Assembly: GCF_023283925.1 (NCBI RefSeq)
Contig: NZ_JAKIKX010000004.1
Location: 1 to 64,000, forward strand
DNA from: Shewanella marisflavi
Lineage (GTDB): Bacteria > Pseudomonadota > Gammaproteobacteria > Enterobacterales > Shewanellaceae
Direction of reading: 5' to 3'
Length of the DNA stretch: 64,000 nucleotides
In this document: positions 44,962-55,329 of the stretch, piece by piece
Layout: each line of letters begins with the position of its first letter
Position numbering within the stretch: position 1 is the first letter of the stretch
Notes under the pieces: model-generated
Seen by the model: only the letters and a program-made list of their open reading frames with translations
What the model was told of the DNA's origin: nothing
The model's database searches: none
Position numbers and translations under genes: made by a program

Positions 44962-45432
44962 ATGACAGGAGAGGATCGCCGAGGCGCCAGGGTAAAAGTG
45001 CCGCCACCGTTAATTTTTCTGGTTGCCATGGGGGCTGGTTACGCCTTGGAGCGGATCTGTCCACTAGCGCTAACACCTCATCCGGTTGGCCAGGTCGGCG
45101 GCGGGCTAATCTTGCTGGCTACTTGCCTGGTGTTATTACATATCATGTTGATCTTTAAGCGGCGTCATACGGCAATCGAGCCGTGGAAGCCCACGAAACA
45201 CATCATCACCTCAGGCTATTACGCTTATAGCCGCAACCCCATCTATGTGGCTTTTTGTGGCTTTCCTGTGGGGCTGGGGATCATGCTGGGATCCCCCTGG
45301 CTATTGCTCAGCACCTTGCCTGCCTGCGCTGCAGTCTATTGGCTGGCTATTCGTCGTGAAGAGGCTTACCTGTTGGCTAAATTTCCCAAGGAGTATGGTG
45401 CGTATCAACAGAAGGTGAGGCGCTGGTTATAG
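44962..45432 (+). CDS. Isoprenylcysteine methyltransferase-like membrane protein
   Basis: 156 aa if it starts at ATG 44962, where GGAG lies 6 bases upstream; ATG 44950 is an alternative. Four hydrophobic segments are visible, and the C-terminal half has the GYYAYSRNPIYVAF and EEAYLLAKFPKEYGAYQQKVRRW motifs of the ICMT/PEMT-type membrane methyltransferases. Substrate is unknown; bacterial members are mostly uncharacterised. It is a single gene after the S9 peptidase terminator. Confidence 0.82.
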   Translation: MTGEDRRGARVKVPPPLIFLVAMGAGYALERICPLALTPHPVGQVGGGLILLATCLVLLHIMLIFKRRHTAIEPWKPTKHIITSGYYAYSRNPIYVAFCGFPVGLGIMLGSPWLLLSTLPACAAVYWLAIRREEAYLLAKFPKEYGAYQQKVRRWL

Positions 45433-45456
45433 CAGCGCCATTTCGAGCTGTAGTGA

Positions 45457-45843
45457 TCAGCCGCCGATGGGAGAGTTGAGATATTGCTGGTAAGTATCTT
45501 GTCCCCAGGCGATTAGCTTATTATTTTTAAACAGCAGCGGCGTACATTCATCTCGGGTGGTTTCACCATCAGATTTGCTGTGGTGGGTACGATAGAACAG
45601 CACCTGTAGTGTGTCGTTGTTACTGCTTTTTGCCTCGGAAAAGTCAGCCTTACCCAAGAGGGTTTTTATCTGCTCTATGGGTTGGCCGATAGATAACTCG
45701 GTGAGTTTTGCATTGTTGTAGGCTTGCCTGTCCTCCCAATCCATATCATCAGGTGTTGGCTCATAAACCAGCACCACGACGGCGACAAAGGCAAGATAGG
45801 CCGCAAATATAGTGCCTATGATCACTGGGACTTTAGATTTCAT
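45457..45843 (-). CDS. DUF3192 family protein
   Basis: 128 aa from ATG 45843 (AAGGA about 11 bases upstream). An N-terminal hydrophobic segment (VIIGTIFAAYLAFVAVVVLVYE) anchors it in the inner membrane; the remainder (LSIGQPIEQIKTLLGKADFSE..LFYRTHHSKSDGETTRDECTPLLFKNNKLIAWG) is a small periplasmic SmpA/OmlA-like domain of the DUF3192 type. No lipobox Cys is seen. It lies downstream of xni with a 151-base gap. Function unknown. Confidence 0.75.
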   Translation of the reverse strand: MKSKVPVIIGTIFAAYLAFVAVVVLVYEPTPDDMDWEDRQAYNNAKLTELSIGQPIEQIKTLLGKADFSEAKSSNNDTLQVLFYRTHHSKSDGETTRDECTPLLFKNNKLIAWGQDTYQQYLNSPIGG

Positions 45844-45994
45844 ATTTCGTAGAGATCCTTCCATGTAACGTGCGCATCTGCAGTGAATAAACCACTGCAA
45901 CATATTGGTTACAATATAAAGCAGATGAAAAACGTATGGTAGTACCGTTTTCGCTTGTGATGGCCTGAAAGCCAAGAAATAAGTAACCGAATGT

Positions 45995-46765
45995 TTACGC
46001 CTCAGTCGGTTGTTCTGCCCTGAAATTCGCCAGGCGGGTGTTCAGGGGGATATCGGTTTGCAGTTGCACCAGCTTGTAGCTCAACCTGGCCATTGGCCTG
46101 CCGGCTTCGAGTTTCTTAGCCTGTTTGGCGCCAATCTTATCGAGAGAGGCATAAACATTGGCCAAAGTTCGAAAGGTTTTGAGTAGTTCACAGGCCGATT
46201 TGGGGCCTATTCCGGGTATGCCGGGGATCTTATTGCCGCTGTCGCCAGCCATGGCAAGATAATCGATGAACTGACTACGATCGACGCCCAATTGCTGCTC
46301 GCGATCTTCGATGGTGATCTGTTGCTGGTTAAAGTAGTCCCATAGGCTGATGCCAGGGCCGAGCAACTGGGTGAAGCCTTTATCGGTGGAGATGATAAGC
46401 GCTTCTCCCTTAGCTTTTACCGTCTTACTGGCCAGGGTTGCGATCACATCATCGGCTTCGGCATTGGCATCGATGGAGTGAAATCCTCGCTGCGCCAGAT
46501 GCTCCTTTAGATTAGGTAGGGCATCGCTTAAAGCCGTGGGCATCGGCTTGCGGCCTTTCTTATAATCTTGATATAGCTGTTTACGCCAGGAGATGGCATC
46601 GCCGTCCCATACGAGGGCTACATGGGTGGGTTGATGTTTGGCCATGAGTTTACGACAGGCAGATGTCACGCGCTCTGGTAGTCCATTGACATCATTTTCA
46701 TCGGGCTGGGCGGCGTGTATGCGCCGCACCAGGTTGAGTCCATCTATGATTAAAAATCGATTCAT
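45995..46765 (-). CDS. xni: Flap endonuclease Xni
   Basis: 256 aa, the length of the E. coli ExoIX/YgdG family. A 5'-3' exonuclease-like fold is shown by the N-terminal LIIDGLNLVRRIHA, the metal-site EADDVIATLA and STDKGFTQLL, and the helix-hairpin-helix NKIPGIPGIGPKSACELL. It acts on flap DNA structures. ppnN lies 18 bases upstream on the same strand; E. coli also keeps these two near each other. Confidence 0.93.
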   Translation of the reverse strand: MNRFLIIDGLNLVRRIHAAQPDENDVNGLPERVTSACRKLMAKHQPTHVALVWDGDAISWRKQLYQDYKKGRKPMPTALSDALPNLKEHLAQRGFHSIDANAEADDVIATLASKTVKAKGEALIISTDKGFTQLLGPGISLWDYFNQQQITIEDREQQLGVDRSQFIDYLAMAGDSGNKIPGIPGIGPKSACELLKTFRTLANVYASLDKIGAKQAKKLEAGRPMARLSYKLVQLQTDIPLNTRLANFRAEQPTEA

Positions 46766-46783
46766 CGTCTATCTAGCGTTAAG

Positions 46784-48136
46784 TTAAGTGGCGATTCGGT
46801 AGCAGGGCACATATTCGCTGCCGGGCAGCTTCATACGTTGCTGACTGACGAAAGCCTGTAGCAGGGTGTCCATCAATCTCATTAACTCTTTGTCGCCTCT
46901 GAGCTCGAAGGGGCCTAAACGCTCTATCTCTCTCATGGTATCCATCTTGACGTTACCCGCGACTATACCAGAAAAAGCACGTCTCAGGTTGGCGGCCAGC
47001 TCAGCCTTGTTGTGCTGAAAGTAGAGATTGAGATTGCCCATGATCTCATGATCTGGGGTAAAGGGCAGCTGAAATTCAGGTTCTATCTTGAGTGACCAGT
47101 TGTATTGATAGGAATCGCCAGTATCTCTACGGTGTTGCTTAATCACAGTCATACCATGGCTCATGATCCGCGCAACGCGTACAGGATCGTCGATAACGAT
47201 TTCATACTTGTTTTGCGCCTCTTCGCCCAGGGTCGCACCAATAAACTCATCTATCTTAATAAAGTATTCGGCGCTGTCTCTCGGGCCTGTGAGCACCAAT
47301 GGGAACGGAATGTTGGCGTTCTCTTTGCAAAGTAAGATCCCCAGCAGATAGAGTAGCTCCTCAGCGGTACCCGCGCCGCCGGGGAAGATCACTATGCCAT
47401 GACCTAAGCGCACGAATGCCTCGAGGCGCTTTTCGATATCTGGCAATATCACCAGCTCATTGACGATCTGATTGGGTGGCTCGGCGGCAATAATGCTGGG
47501 CTCAGTCAAACCGATATAACGCGCAGTGCGTACCCGTTGTTTGGCATGACCAATGGTGGCGCCTTTCATCGGCCCCTCCATGGCGCCAGGTCCACAGCCG
47601 GTGCAGATATCCATGCTGCGTAGTCCCAACTCATAACCCACTTCGCGGGTGTATTGATACTCTGTTGAATTGATACTATGACCACCCCAACAGACCACTA
47701 TGTTAGGCTCTTGGCGAGGAATAACCTGAGCGTTACGCAAGATATCGAACACCACATTGGTGATATGGTTAGAGTTGGTTAAATTGATATTTTTGAGGTT
47801 GTCGTAGCGATCGCTGATATAGACGATATCCCTCAGCACGGCAAAAAGATGCTCTTGAATGCCAGCAATGATATTGCCATCGACAAAGGCCGCTTCGGGC
47901 GGGTTAACCAGTTCAATTTTGATGCCGCGTTCACGTCGCAGTACATTGATATTAAAATTGCGGTACTGCTCAAATAGACTGCAAGCGTCATCGCTCTCTA
48001 ATCCAGAGGCGAGCACTGCCAAAGAGCAGTTGCGAAAGAGTTGGTAGAGTTCACTACTGGCATTTTGCTTGAGGCGATCGACTTCCAACTGGGAAAGTTG
48101 ATCCATGCTGCCTCTGGGACTGATATTGACGATCAT
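46784..48136 (-). CDS. ppnN: Nucleotide 5'-monophosphate nucleosidase PpnN
   Basis: 450 aa, equal to E. coli YgdH/PpnN within a few residues. It cleaves purine and pyrimidine nucleotides to base and ribose 5-phosphate and in E. coli is activated by ppGpp. The LOG-type active-site motifs are present: [14 protein letters not shown] (about 195-208) and [17 protein letters not shown] (about 248-264). It is upstream of xni with an 18-base spacer, so they probably form an operon. Confidence 0.94.
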   Translation of the reverse strand: MIVNISPRGSMDQLSQLEVDRLKQNASSELYQLFRNCSLAVLASGLESDDACSLFEQYRNFNINVLRRERGIKIELVNPPEAAFVDGNIIAGIQEHLFAVLRDIVYISDRYDNLKNINLTNSNHITNVVFDILRNAQVIPRQEPNIVVCWGGHSINSTEYQYTREVGYELGLRSMDICTGCGPGAMEGPMKGATIGHAKQRVRTARYIGLTEPSIIAAEPPNQIVNELVILPDIEKRLEAFVRLGHGIVIFPGGAGTAEELLYLLGILLCKENANIPFPLVLTGPRDSAEYFIKIDEFIGATLGEEAQNKYEIVIDDPVRVARIMSHGMTVIKQHRRDTGDSYQYNWSLKIEPEFQLPFTPDHEIMGNLNLYFQHNKAELAANLRRAFSGIVAGNVKMDTMREIERLGPFELRGDKELMRLMDTLLQAFVSQQRMKLPGSEYVPCYRIAT

Positions 48137-48206
48137 GGCGACTCCTTAGCAGTAGACGCAAGCCATGACACCGGGGGAAAGGATGAAATACCCAGGTTGC
48201 CCTGGG

Positions 48207-49763
48207 TTAGGCGTCAATAATCACTCTGTCTCTGCTTTCATGTTTGGCCTTGTAGAGTGCTGCGTCGGCGCGTTCGAAGGTTTCGCTTATCTGTTCGTTT
48301 TCAAGAATTTGTGCAGCACCTATTGATACTGTAACTGTAATTCTCTGATTTTTAAACTTAAAAGGAATATTTTTTACTTTCTCACGTACGCGGTTCAACA
48401 GGTGCTCAATATCGCTGGCCGAGACGTCAGGGATCAGTAGCACAAACTCTTCGCCGCCATAGCGAGCCACAAACTCAGATTCACGCAGCGAGTTCTTTAG
48501 CGCCATGGCAATCACCTGCAGCGTCTTATCGCCAGTGCTGTGACCAAAGTTATCATTGATCGATTTGAAGTGATCTATGTCTGCCACGGCGACCCAGAGT
48601 GGATGACGATGGCGCTGGTAGTTGCGGAACTCCTGTTCCATACGCTCTTCCAGCGCCGCACGATTGGGCAGCTGGGTCAGGGTATCGAGCAGGTTGAGCT
48701 TTTGTTGTTCAAACAGGCGCTCTTTGTAGGCGTTGGCTTCTTTACTCAGCTCGTTAAGCTCATCGCGCATGGTTTCCATCGACTTGCGCAGCATCGCCTG
48801 TTCACGTTGTTCAAGCGCTTCTTTGCGCCCTAGCGCGGTGCGAATCGAGGCGAGCTGTTCGGTGACCTGTAACTTGAGTTGGCCGAGATCATCAATGTCG
48901 ATAATGGCATCACCAACGTTATCGACGCGCGAATTGATCTCGCGGTTGAGCTGCTTCTTGAGCTGATAGCTGCGCTGGTTGCTGTTATAGGAGTCGTTGA
49001 CCACCTCACGCACCGCAGAGAGAGCATCATTGAGTGCGTAGAGAAATTCCTGTGAGGCACTTTTTTCTAGGGCGATATTTTCCAGCAGCAGTGAGAGTAT
49101 GGTCTGGTAGGCATCTATTAGCCCATCAACATCAATCTCGGCGGCCAGATAATCTTTGATCACTAACACCTGATCGCGCTGATCTTTACGAAACTCGATC
49201 TCTGAGATCATCTGCGCCAACTCATGAGCCTGCTGCCTGTGCTTGGGTAGTACGACTAACTTATCGCCCTGGTTGAGCTGCTCATTCATGATGGCTTCGA
49301 AAAAGCCAACCAGCCGCTCTACTTTGGGGAAATAATCCCAATAGGTATGAAATGGCTTACTGAGATCTTGCTTATAATAGGCGAGCTCTTTTTTCAGTTT
49401 TTCCGGTACAGAGTCGACACGCTGTAGCTGACGAATCACCTTAGAGAGACTGGTCCGCCCCTCTTCGAGCTGACTTATTACATGGTGGTATTGCTGCTTG
49501 AGAAGTTGCTCCACCTCGAGCAGATCGGGTAATGCTTCATCGATATGTTCGATAGTGCTCAGGTTGTGGCGTAGCTTGGCCAGCTTGTTGTCGAGTTCAA
49601 TGCTTTGACCCTTACAGGCCAGGCTAAGGTGACCAATAAATTGCAATAGTGAGTTTTGGCTTTGGTTTTTTTGTTCTGTGAGTTCAGCTAATGCAGATTT
49701 GGCAGAATGAAGTTTCTGCTGAAGGAGTGATACCTTGGAAAGGCTTGTCATCGCGTCTTTCAT
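48207..49763 (-). CDS. Diguanylate cyclase with long N-terminal coiled coil
   Basis: 518 aa, no signal peptide or membrane span. The first about 345 residues are helical with many heptad-like Leu/Gln/Glu stretches. The C-terminal GGDEF domain has an intact GGEEF active site (about 436-440). The inhibitory site reads RESE instead of RxxD, so product inhibition may be lost or weakened. It lies downstream of the TPR protein with a degenerate GGDEF domain on the same strand. Confidence 0.9.
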   Translation of the reverse strand: MKDAMTSLSKVSLLQQKLHSAKSALAELTEQKNQSQNSLLQFIGHLSLACKGQSIELDNKLAKLRHNLSTIEHIDEALPDLLEVEQLLKQQYHHVISQLEEGRTSLSKVIRQLQRVDSVPEKLKKELAYYKQDLSKPFHTYWDYFPKVERLVGFFEAIMNEQLNQGDKLVVLPKHRQQAHELAQMISEIEFRKDQRDQVLVIKDYLAAEIDVDGLIDAYQTILSLLLENIALEKSASQEFLYALNDALSAVREVVNDSYNSNQRSYQLKKQLNREINSRVDNVGDAIIDIDDLGQLKLQVTEQLASIRTALGRKEALEQREQAMLRKSMETMRDELNELSKEANAYKERLFEQQKLNLLDTLTQLPNRAALEERMEQEFRNYQRHRHPLWVAVADIDHFKSINDNFGHSTGDKTLQVIAMALKNSLRESEFVARYGGEEFVLLIPDVSASDIEHLLNRVREKVKNIPFKFKNQRITVTVSIGAAQILENEQISETFERADAALYKAKHESRDRVIIDA

Positions 49764-49960
49764 TCTAGACCTTGTAAATAAGCTTCAGCGTAGGTTGAAA
49801 GTTGAAACTTCTATTTGGTAATGCGCTTAGAAGTCGCCGAATTATTTTACCATTGGCTAATAGAGACCTGTATGACTTCAATGGTATCCGATCCAATAGG
49901 TTATGCAAATAAACGTTAGAGGGTATGTGACCCACGCAGGATAGTTTCGTTAAATTATAT

Positions 49961-52111
49961 CTACAGCTCATTATTTGCTCCCTGCCATTTGGGCCATTGG
50001 ATGAGGGCCTTGTTCTCGTTGCTTTCGACCTTAACCAAGCCTCGGCCAATTCCTTTTTCCAAGTGTAAGTATAGCGGGTTAGACAAAATTGCAGCAGGAG
50101 CAAAATTAAGTGGCGTAATGGTGACATAACAATCTTTGTGTTTACCTAGACTCATAGCGCCTGCGACCAGCATCTGTAGTACGTTAAAATAGGTCTCAGG
50201 TGTCACTTTTATGTCGGGATTGCTTAGTAAAGGCACCTTGATAACGCCCAGGCTGAAATGAACTGATTGCATCTGAGGCTGTTCATCCAATACTGTTCGA
50301 ATCTGTTCCAGCAAGGCCTCTGGTGACTTGAACTGTTTGAGGCTGATCAGCAGATGCCCTGGGCGGATTAAGAAGCTTTCCCCGTCTAAGCTGCGATTCA
50401 GGGTATCCATTAACCTTGCCGTGGTCTCCAAGTAGATGTCGCTGCCTAGAGTGAGATCTTGTTTATAGCCGCCATCGAGAGAGATAAGAGCTAACTGCAC
50501 CGTTTCCTTACTGTGGGCAAAATGTTCGATAAAGCCGTTATAACCGGGCAGCTGAGTCATTGGCTCCTGCTTCACTTTTTGCTTCAGTGTGGCCAACTCC
50601 TGTTTCAGTTTGGCTTTGCCGCGCCATTGGTTGAAGCCCACCAGCGCCAGTAGCAAACTGATGATAAAGATGAGGCTCGCTGCTAGTCTGGATTGATGGT
50701 TCTGCTTCTCTTGCGCTTTAGCTTCTGATTGCAGTTGGTTCAACTGCAACTTGAGTTTCTGCTCTGCCAGCACGCTAGGGTTATAGTCGGAAGGCGGGGC
50801 GCTGTTTGTGACGAGTTCTTGGCTGAGCTTGCTTAACTGATCCAGAGCATCGAGGGCTTTTTCGATATCGCCAAGCTCCTTTAGGGCGCGCGTTTTATAC
50901 TCTAATGCCTCGAACATCTGTTCGGGGAGTTGCTTTTCTCGCGCCAACACGAAAGCTTTGGAGGCATAGGCATTAACCATGCTCCAATCACCTAATTTAG
51001 TGGCGACTTGAGCGATCAGCAGATCGTTATAGATAAGGTAATGATTGCTCTTTTTTTGTAAGAAGAGGCCGTTGGCCTTGAGCAGGTTAGTCAGCGCTCT
51101 TTTAGGCTCATTATTGTTAAAGTAGGCCTCGCCTAAGTTGTGCAAGTTCAGGGCTTGGGCGGTGAGGTTGCCGCGTCTGACATCTATCTGTTGGGCGTTG
51201 AGGTAATAATCGATCGCCTGGTTCCACAGTTGCTGCTCACCATAGACCATAGCGATCACCGTCATGGCGCTGGAGAGGAAGTTGTCTTTACCTACTAGAG
51301 TAAAACCATCTGCGGCTTTATGAGCATAGGTGAGGGCTTCGTCCCAAGACTTAAGATCTCTGTATACCCTTGCTAAGCGCAGCGACAAGATGGCATTTAA
51401 GAAGGGCTTGTCTAAACCTTCGGCTAGCCGAATCGCCTCAGTATAATGTTGTAGTGCCTTGGCATATTGCTCCTCGCTGTTGTAATAGCGCCCGAGTGTC
51501 GCCTCAGCCTTGGCAATCAAATAATCGTCTCTTAGTTGGTAAGCGAGTTCACGGTATTGATTCAAGTGAGTGAGAGCTGCGCTTTTTTGCAGAGTAATAC
51601 GATAAACGTCTCCCAATTGGTATTGAATACTGTGTAATAACAGTTGAGTGGGGAGATCTTCGCTCTGTTTTAACTGCTCCAGAGCCTGTTGATAGTAGAT
51701 GATTGCTTGCTGATAATCTTGCTTGTCTCGACCGGCCTTTCTGCCCTCTAGCATTAATAGGTAGGCCTTGTCGTAGGCGGTATCGGCGATGCTCCTTAGT
51801 TGGGTCATGATGCGCTGCGCCTGCTCTAGCGCATTGTCTGCTCCGATGCCTGGCTCCAGATAGACTCGTGCAAGCCATTGCAGTTGCTGCTCTAACTCTT
51901 CTGGGCTGTAGCCTTGGGTCTCTGCCAGTCGGTTAAACTCTATCTCATTGGTAAAATCAATCGGGAAGGAGAGGCTGGCACTGATCTCTTGATAAAATTC
52001 AGCTGCCGATTCTTTAAATTTGACCTCTTTGCTGATCAATTGGCTGAAGGCCGCGTTGGCCGTGGCTGAGTAGCAAAAAAACAACACAAGGCTATAGAGA
52101 AAAATGCGCAT
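49961..52111 (-). CDS. TPR sensor-like protein with degenerate GGDEF domain
   Basis: 716 aa. A signal peptide (MRIFLYSLVLFFCYSATANA) is followed by a periplasmic helical region with about six TPR motifs (about 120-420), a membrane helix (about 474-494), and a cytoplasmic domain of about 220 aa that has the size and pattern of a GGDEF domain (TQLPGYNGFIEHF replaces the usual LPNR start) but lacks the GG(D/E)EF motif; LIRPGHLLISL occupies that place. Catalysis is unlikely. It may sense a periplasmic signal and act on the diguanylate cyclase encoded 197 bases downstream; that is inference. Confidence 0.78.
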   Translation of the reverse strand: MRIFLYSLVLFFCYSATANAAFSQLISKEVKFKESAAEFYQEISASLSFPIDFTNEIEFNRLAETQGYSPEELEQQLQWLARVYLEPGIGADNALEQAQRIMTQLRSIADTAYDKAYLLMLEGRKAGRDKQDYQQAIIYYQQALEQLKQSEDLPTQLLLHSIQYQLGDVYRITLQKSAALTHLNQYRELAYQLRDDYLIAKAEATLGRYYNSEEQYAKALQHYTEAIRLAEGLDKPFLNAILSLRLARVYRDLKSWDEALTYAHKAADGFTLVGKDNFLSSAMTVIAMVYGEQQLWNQAIDYYLNAQQIDVRRGNLTAQALNLHNLGEAYFNNNEPKRALTNLLKANGLFLQKKSNHYLIYNDLLIAQVATKLGDWSMVNAYASKAFVLAREKQLPEQMFEALEYKTRALKELGDIEKALDALDQLSKLSQELVTNSAPPSDYNPSVLAEQKLKLQLNQLQSEAKAQEKQNHQSRLAASLIFIISLLLALVGFNQWRGKAKLKQELATLKQKVKQEPMTQLPGYNGFIEHFAHSKETVQLALISLDGGYKQDLTLGSDIYLETTARLMDTLNRSLDGESFLIRPGHLLISLKQFKSPEALLEQIRTVLDEQPQMQSVHFSLGVIKVPLLSNPDIKVTPETYFNVLQMLVAGAMSLGKHKDCYVTITPLNFAPAAILSNPLYLHLEKGIGRGLVKVESNENKALIQWPKWQGANNEL

Positions 52112-52236
52112 TTTGTAGCATCACCGAGCCGCAGGCGGGCATATTATGTTTTTAGAATTCTGTCCGCAGTGGCGGGGTAAATCGGGTTATACTGACGAAC
52201 TTCACATAACAACTATGATAACAGAAGGAAGCCAGA

Positions 52237-54030
52237 GTGAAACTAGCTGTACCCTTGATTTTGATTTTTAGTCCTTTTTTCCTATCTCAAGCCCACGCAG
52301 ATGTTAATTATAAGATCGATCTGACAACACCAGACCATCACCTGGCCAAGGTGGAAGTTGCGTTTCCTGCCTCTAACGCCAAACAGCTTAAGATCAATCT
52401 CCCTGTATGGCGCACCGGCAAATATCAGGTATTACCATTAGCCGATGCCATTCGTCATTTTAAGGCTGAGGATGATTCAGGTAAGGCGCTCGAGTGGCAG
52501 CGCACCGCGAGCGGCGAATGGCAGGTTAGTCTCGTTGAGCCCTCTCAGGTTAAGGTTTCTTACCAAGTCTATGCCAACACACTGGGTCAACGTGTGACGC
52601 ATATCGATAGCAGCCATGCCTATTTAGATGCCAGCGGGGTGTTTGTTTACAGCCCTGAATTTCGCGACCAGCAGGTTAAGGTGTCGCTAGAGGTGCCTGA
52701 ACAATGGCGTAGCTACTCAGGTATGGACGCAATCGGCCCACATAGCTTTAGCGCTGACAATTATGATGTGTTGGTGGATTCCCCCATAGAGACGGGAATT
52801 AACCAACATAGACGTTTTTCAGCTGATGGCCGCGACTATGAGTTAGTCATATGGGGAGAGGGTAACTATGATATCGACAAGATGGTTGAGGATCTCACTA
52901 GGCTCAGCGGACAGGCAAAAGCAATTTGGGATGGTTATCCTTTTGAGCGATATGTATACATGGTACATGCAACGAGCGGGGCAAGCGGCGCGACAGAGCA
53001 CCTTAATTCAACCGTTATCCAGCGTCCGCGCTTTAGTTTTCGTGAGCGCAAAGATTACTTAGGTTTTATCAAGACCGCCTCCCATGAATTTATTCATACC
53101 TGGAATGTGAAGGCTTATCGTCCTCAGGGATTGGTGCCCTATGATTATCAGGATGAGGGGATCACCGAGTTGCTTTGGATAGCCGAAGGCTCGACCAGCT
53201 ATTTTCAGAGTCAGTTGCTCCTGCGTGCAGGCGTTATCACGCCGAAAGAATTTTTAGAGGATCTGGCCAAACGCATCGGCCGTAACGAACAGACTCCTGG
53301 GCGCGAGGTGCAAGCGATTGCCGAGGCGAGTGCCGGTCAGTGGGTGAGTGGTGGGGGAGATTATGCCCGAAATCACAGCAGCAATATCTATTCAGAGGGC
53401 TATTTGACCTCATTGGCGCTGGACTTCAGCCTACTGAACGAGACTCAACTAAAGGCATCTTACCGGGATCTACATGCTAAGTTGTACCAAGAGTACAGGC
53501 TACCGGCCGGTTACCGCGTTGCCGATGTGCAGCAACTACTCGCTGACTTGTCCGGCAAAGATTATGCTGACTGGTGGCAGCGCCATGTCAATCAGCCCCT
53601 GGCGCTAGATTTTGACGCCTTGTTGGCAAAGGCGGGTCTGCAGCGAGACTATGGCAAAGATAATAAGGCGATTGCCGATGCAGGTATGGAGATTGCCGGC
53701 AGCTTGCGCCTGAGTCATGTAAGGCGTGAAGGCCCGGCTTGGCGTGCTGGCATAGTGGCGGGCGATGAGCTGGTGGCGATTAATGGCCTTAAGGTGACTG
53801 CAAAGGGGTTTGAGGAGCGTATTAAAGACTTTAAGCCGGGCGACACTATCCGTGTGACCCTGTTTAGCAATGACACCCTGAAAGAGGTTTCCTTAACCTT
53901 AGGCCTGCAGCCGAGTGAGAAGCTAAAACTGACCAGTGTAGATAAGCCTAACCGTCAACAAAAAGCCTTCTTCAAGGCTTGGCTTGGCATTGACTGGCCC
54001 TTTGATGCGTCGGGCAAGTTGAAAGATTAA
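52237..54030 (+). CDS. Secreted M61-family metallopeptidase with PDZ domain
   Basis: 597 aa from GTG 52237 (AAGGA upstream). Signal peptide to residue about 21, then an N-terminal beta domain (about 22-170), a catalytic domain with zinc motif HEFIH (283-287) and the third ligand in LWIAEGSTSYF, and a PDZ domain (about 470-560, GPAWRAGIVAGDELVAING). M61 enzymes are glycyl aminopeptidases acting outside the cytoplasm. It faces rdgC and ends at a shared terminator. Confidence 0.9.
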   Translation: MKLAVPLILIFSPFFLSQAHADVNYKIDLTTPDHHLAKVEVAFPASNAKQLKINLPVWRTGKYQVLPLADAIRHFKAEDDSGKALEWQRTASGEWQVSLVEPSQVKVSYQVYANTLGQRVTHIDSSHAYLDASGVFVYSPEFRDQQVKVSLEVPEQWRSYSGMDAIGPHSFSADNYDVLVDSPIETGINQHRRFSADGRDYELVIWGEGNYDIDKMVEDLTRLSGQAKAIWDGYPFERYVYMVHATSGASGATEHLNSTVIQRPRFSFRERKDYLGFIKTASHEFIHTWNVKAYRPQGLVPYDYQDEGITELLWIAEGSTSYFQSQLLLRAGVITPKEFLEDLAKRIGRNEQTPGREVQAIAEASAGQWVSGGGDYARNHSSNIYSEGYLTSLALDFSLLNETQLKASYRDLHAKLYQEYRLPAGYRVADVQQLLADLSGKDYADWWQRHVNQPLALDFDALLAKAGLQRDYGKDNKAIADAGMEIAGSLRLSHVRREGPAWRAGIVAGDELVAINGLKVTAKGFEERIKDFKPGDTIRVTLFSNDTLKEVSLTLGLQPSEKLKLTSVDKPNRQQKAFFKAWLGIDWPFDASGKLKD

Positions 54031-54044
54031 GTCGGCGCGAATAA

Positions 54045-54074
54045 TAAAAAACCACCCATTCGGGTGGTTTTTTT
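54045..54074. terminator. Bidirectional terminator between M61 gene and rdgC
   Basis: AACCACCC / GGGTGGTT stem, ATTC loop, A run on the left and T run on the right. Confidence 0.88.
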
Positions 54075-54113
54075 ACTGCCTTACTGTGGAAAGCAAAGCT
54101 TGATATGGCTGGC

Positions 54114-55025
54114 TTACAGACTATCTTCCAGGCCGCCAAGCACTTCAACTAGCGAGTTCATCAAGGCGATCAGTTCGCTGCCCATCAGGGCAAAGTCGGC
54201 ATCGAGACGGGCGAGCGGGTCTTCGTTACCCACTTCGTCATTGTGAGCCCTAAACTCTTCGGAGAACTTAAGGCGTTTGATGCCAGCATCTGATTGCAGC
54301 ACGAAGGCGATAGACTGACCGAAATGCAGCGCCAGTTTGTGAACCTGTTTGCCTACCTCGATATGTGCAAGCACCTCGTTTTCGGTCAGGTCTTGTTGCT
54401 TAAAGCGCACTATGCCGCCTTCATCAGAATCAGACTTGAGCTCGGCTTCATCTTGCATCTCAAAAGGGGCTGGCGTGCTGTTGCTCTTGAGCCACTCGGT
54501 CATCTGGGTCTCGATAGGCGTCTTGAAGCTCATAGGGATCACAGGTAGCGAACCTAAGGCTTTACGCAGCAGAGCCAGCAGTTCTTCTGCTTTAGTAGCG
54601 CTGGATGAGTCGACTAAGATCATCTCGATTTCAGGCAGGATCAGCGCGTGGATCTGGCTACGACGAGAGAAGGCGCGCGGCAGTAGGGTAGTGGTGATCT
54701 CATCCTTAAGAGCGTCTTTCTCTTTCTTAGCCAGTTTGCGGCTTTCTTCGGCTTCGATCTGCGCTACTTTTTCATCTAAGGCTTCTTTGATCACCTGTGA
54801 TGGCAGGATCTTTTCCTCTTTCGTGGCACAGATAAGATGTCTGTTTTCGGCGCTGTGTACTAAGGTGTGGCCGAGTTTGCCCAGTGCCTTTGAAAAGCCA
54901 AATTTGCTGATGTCCTGGCTGGAACAGGGAGAAAAGGTAAAGTCTTCCAGGGACTTCTCTAGCGCTTCGGTATCGACAGAGAAAGGTTTATTAAAACGAT
55001 ATACAGTAAGATTCTTAAACCACAT
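54114..55025 (-). CDS. rdgC: Recombination-associated protein RdgC
   Basis: 303 aa, same as E. coli. Starts [15 protein letters not shown], the family signature. RdgC is a ring-shaped dimer that binds duplex DNA and limits RecA action on the chromosome. The acidic centre and the C-terminal [21 protein letters not shown] stretch are typical. Single gene, convergent to the M61 peptidase gene. Confidence 0.95.
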   Translation of the reverse strand: MWFKNLTVYRFNKPFSVDTEALEKSLEDFTFSPCSSQDISKFGFSKALGKLGHTLVHSAENRHLICATKEEKILPSQVIKEALDEKVAQIEAEESRKLAKKEKDALKDEITTTLLPRAFSRRSQIHALILPEIEMILVDSSSATKAEELLALLRKALGSLPVIPMSFKTPIETQMTEWLKSNSTPAPFEMQDEAELKSDSDEGGIVRFKQQDLTENEVLAHIEVGKQVHKLALHFGQSIAFVLQSDAGIKRLKFSEEFRAHNDEVGNEDPLARLDADFALMGSELIALMNSLVEVLGGLEDSL

Positions 55026-55329
55026 GATAGGCGCTCAATCAAAAATAAAGCCGCAGTGTAAGCCATTGCGCCGCGCGGGTAAACCGCTAACATTTTTCGC
55101 CAAAATGTCACAAAAAACGCCCAGGTGACATAATTCATTAAACTGTAATATTTCTAATCCTTGCTCTGAAGTGCCCATGGTTGCTGGGATTGCCGCTAGC
55201 GGGCCTCGTTGACTTCTAATCAATTACTCAGTCGCTAAATACTTGAAATAAAACTGCAACATAAAAATTGCAAACTTTCGGCCGTCCAAACCAATAACCA
55301 AGACGAACAAACGTCGAAAGGATTAAATG
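55026..55329. promoter_or_regulatory. rdgC/porin divergent intergenic region
   Basis: A 7-bp inverted repeat ATGTCAC / GTGACAT sits at 55105-55111 and 55125-55131. A CTGTAAT at 55142-55148 resembles one PhoB half-site, but its neighbour does not fit, so I do not call a Pho box for the porin. No gene is seen. Confidence 0.4.

Noticed and set aside
45844..45975. N-terminal extension of the DUF3192 protein
   Set aside because: It would place a long untypical segment before the membrane anchor; ATG 45843 has AAGGA upstream and fits the family.
54349..55128. Long open frame on the plus strand, antisense to rdgC
   Set aside because: It mirrors the codon pattern of rdgC, is Ser/Arg-rich and resembles no protein family; rdgC on the other strand is certain.
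55142..55159. Possible Pho box upstream of the porin gene
   Set aside because: CTGTAAT fits one half-site, but the partner at 4-base spacing matches only about 3 of 7 positions.
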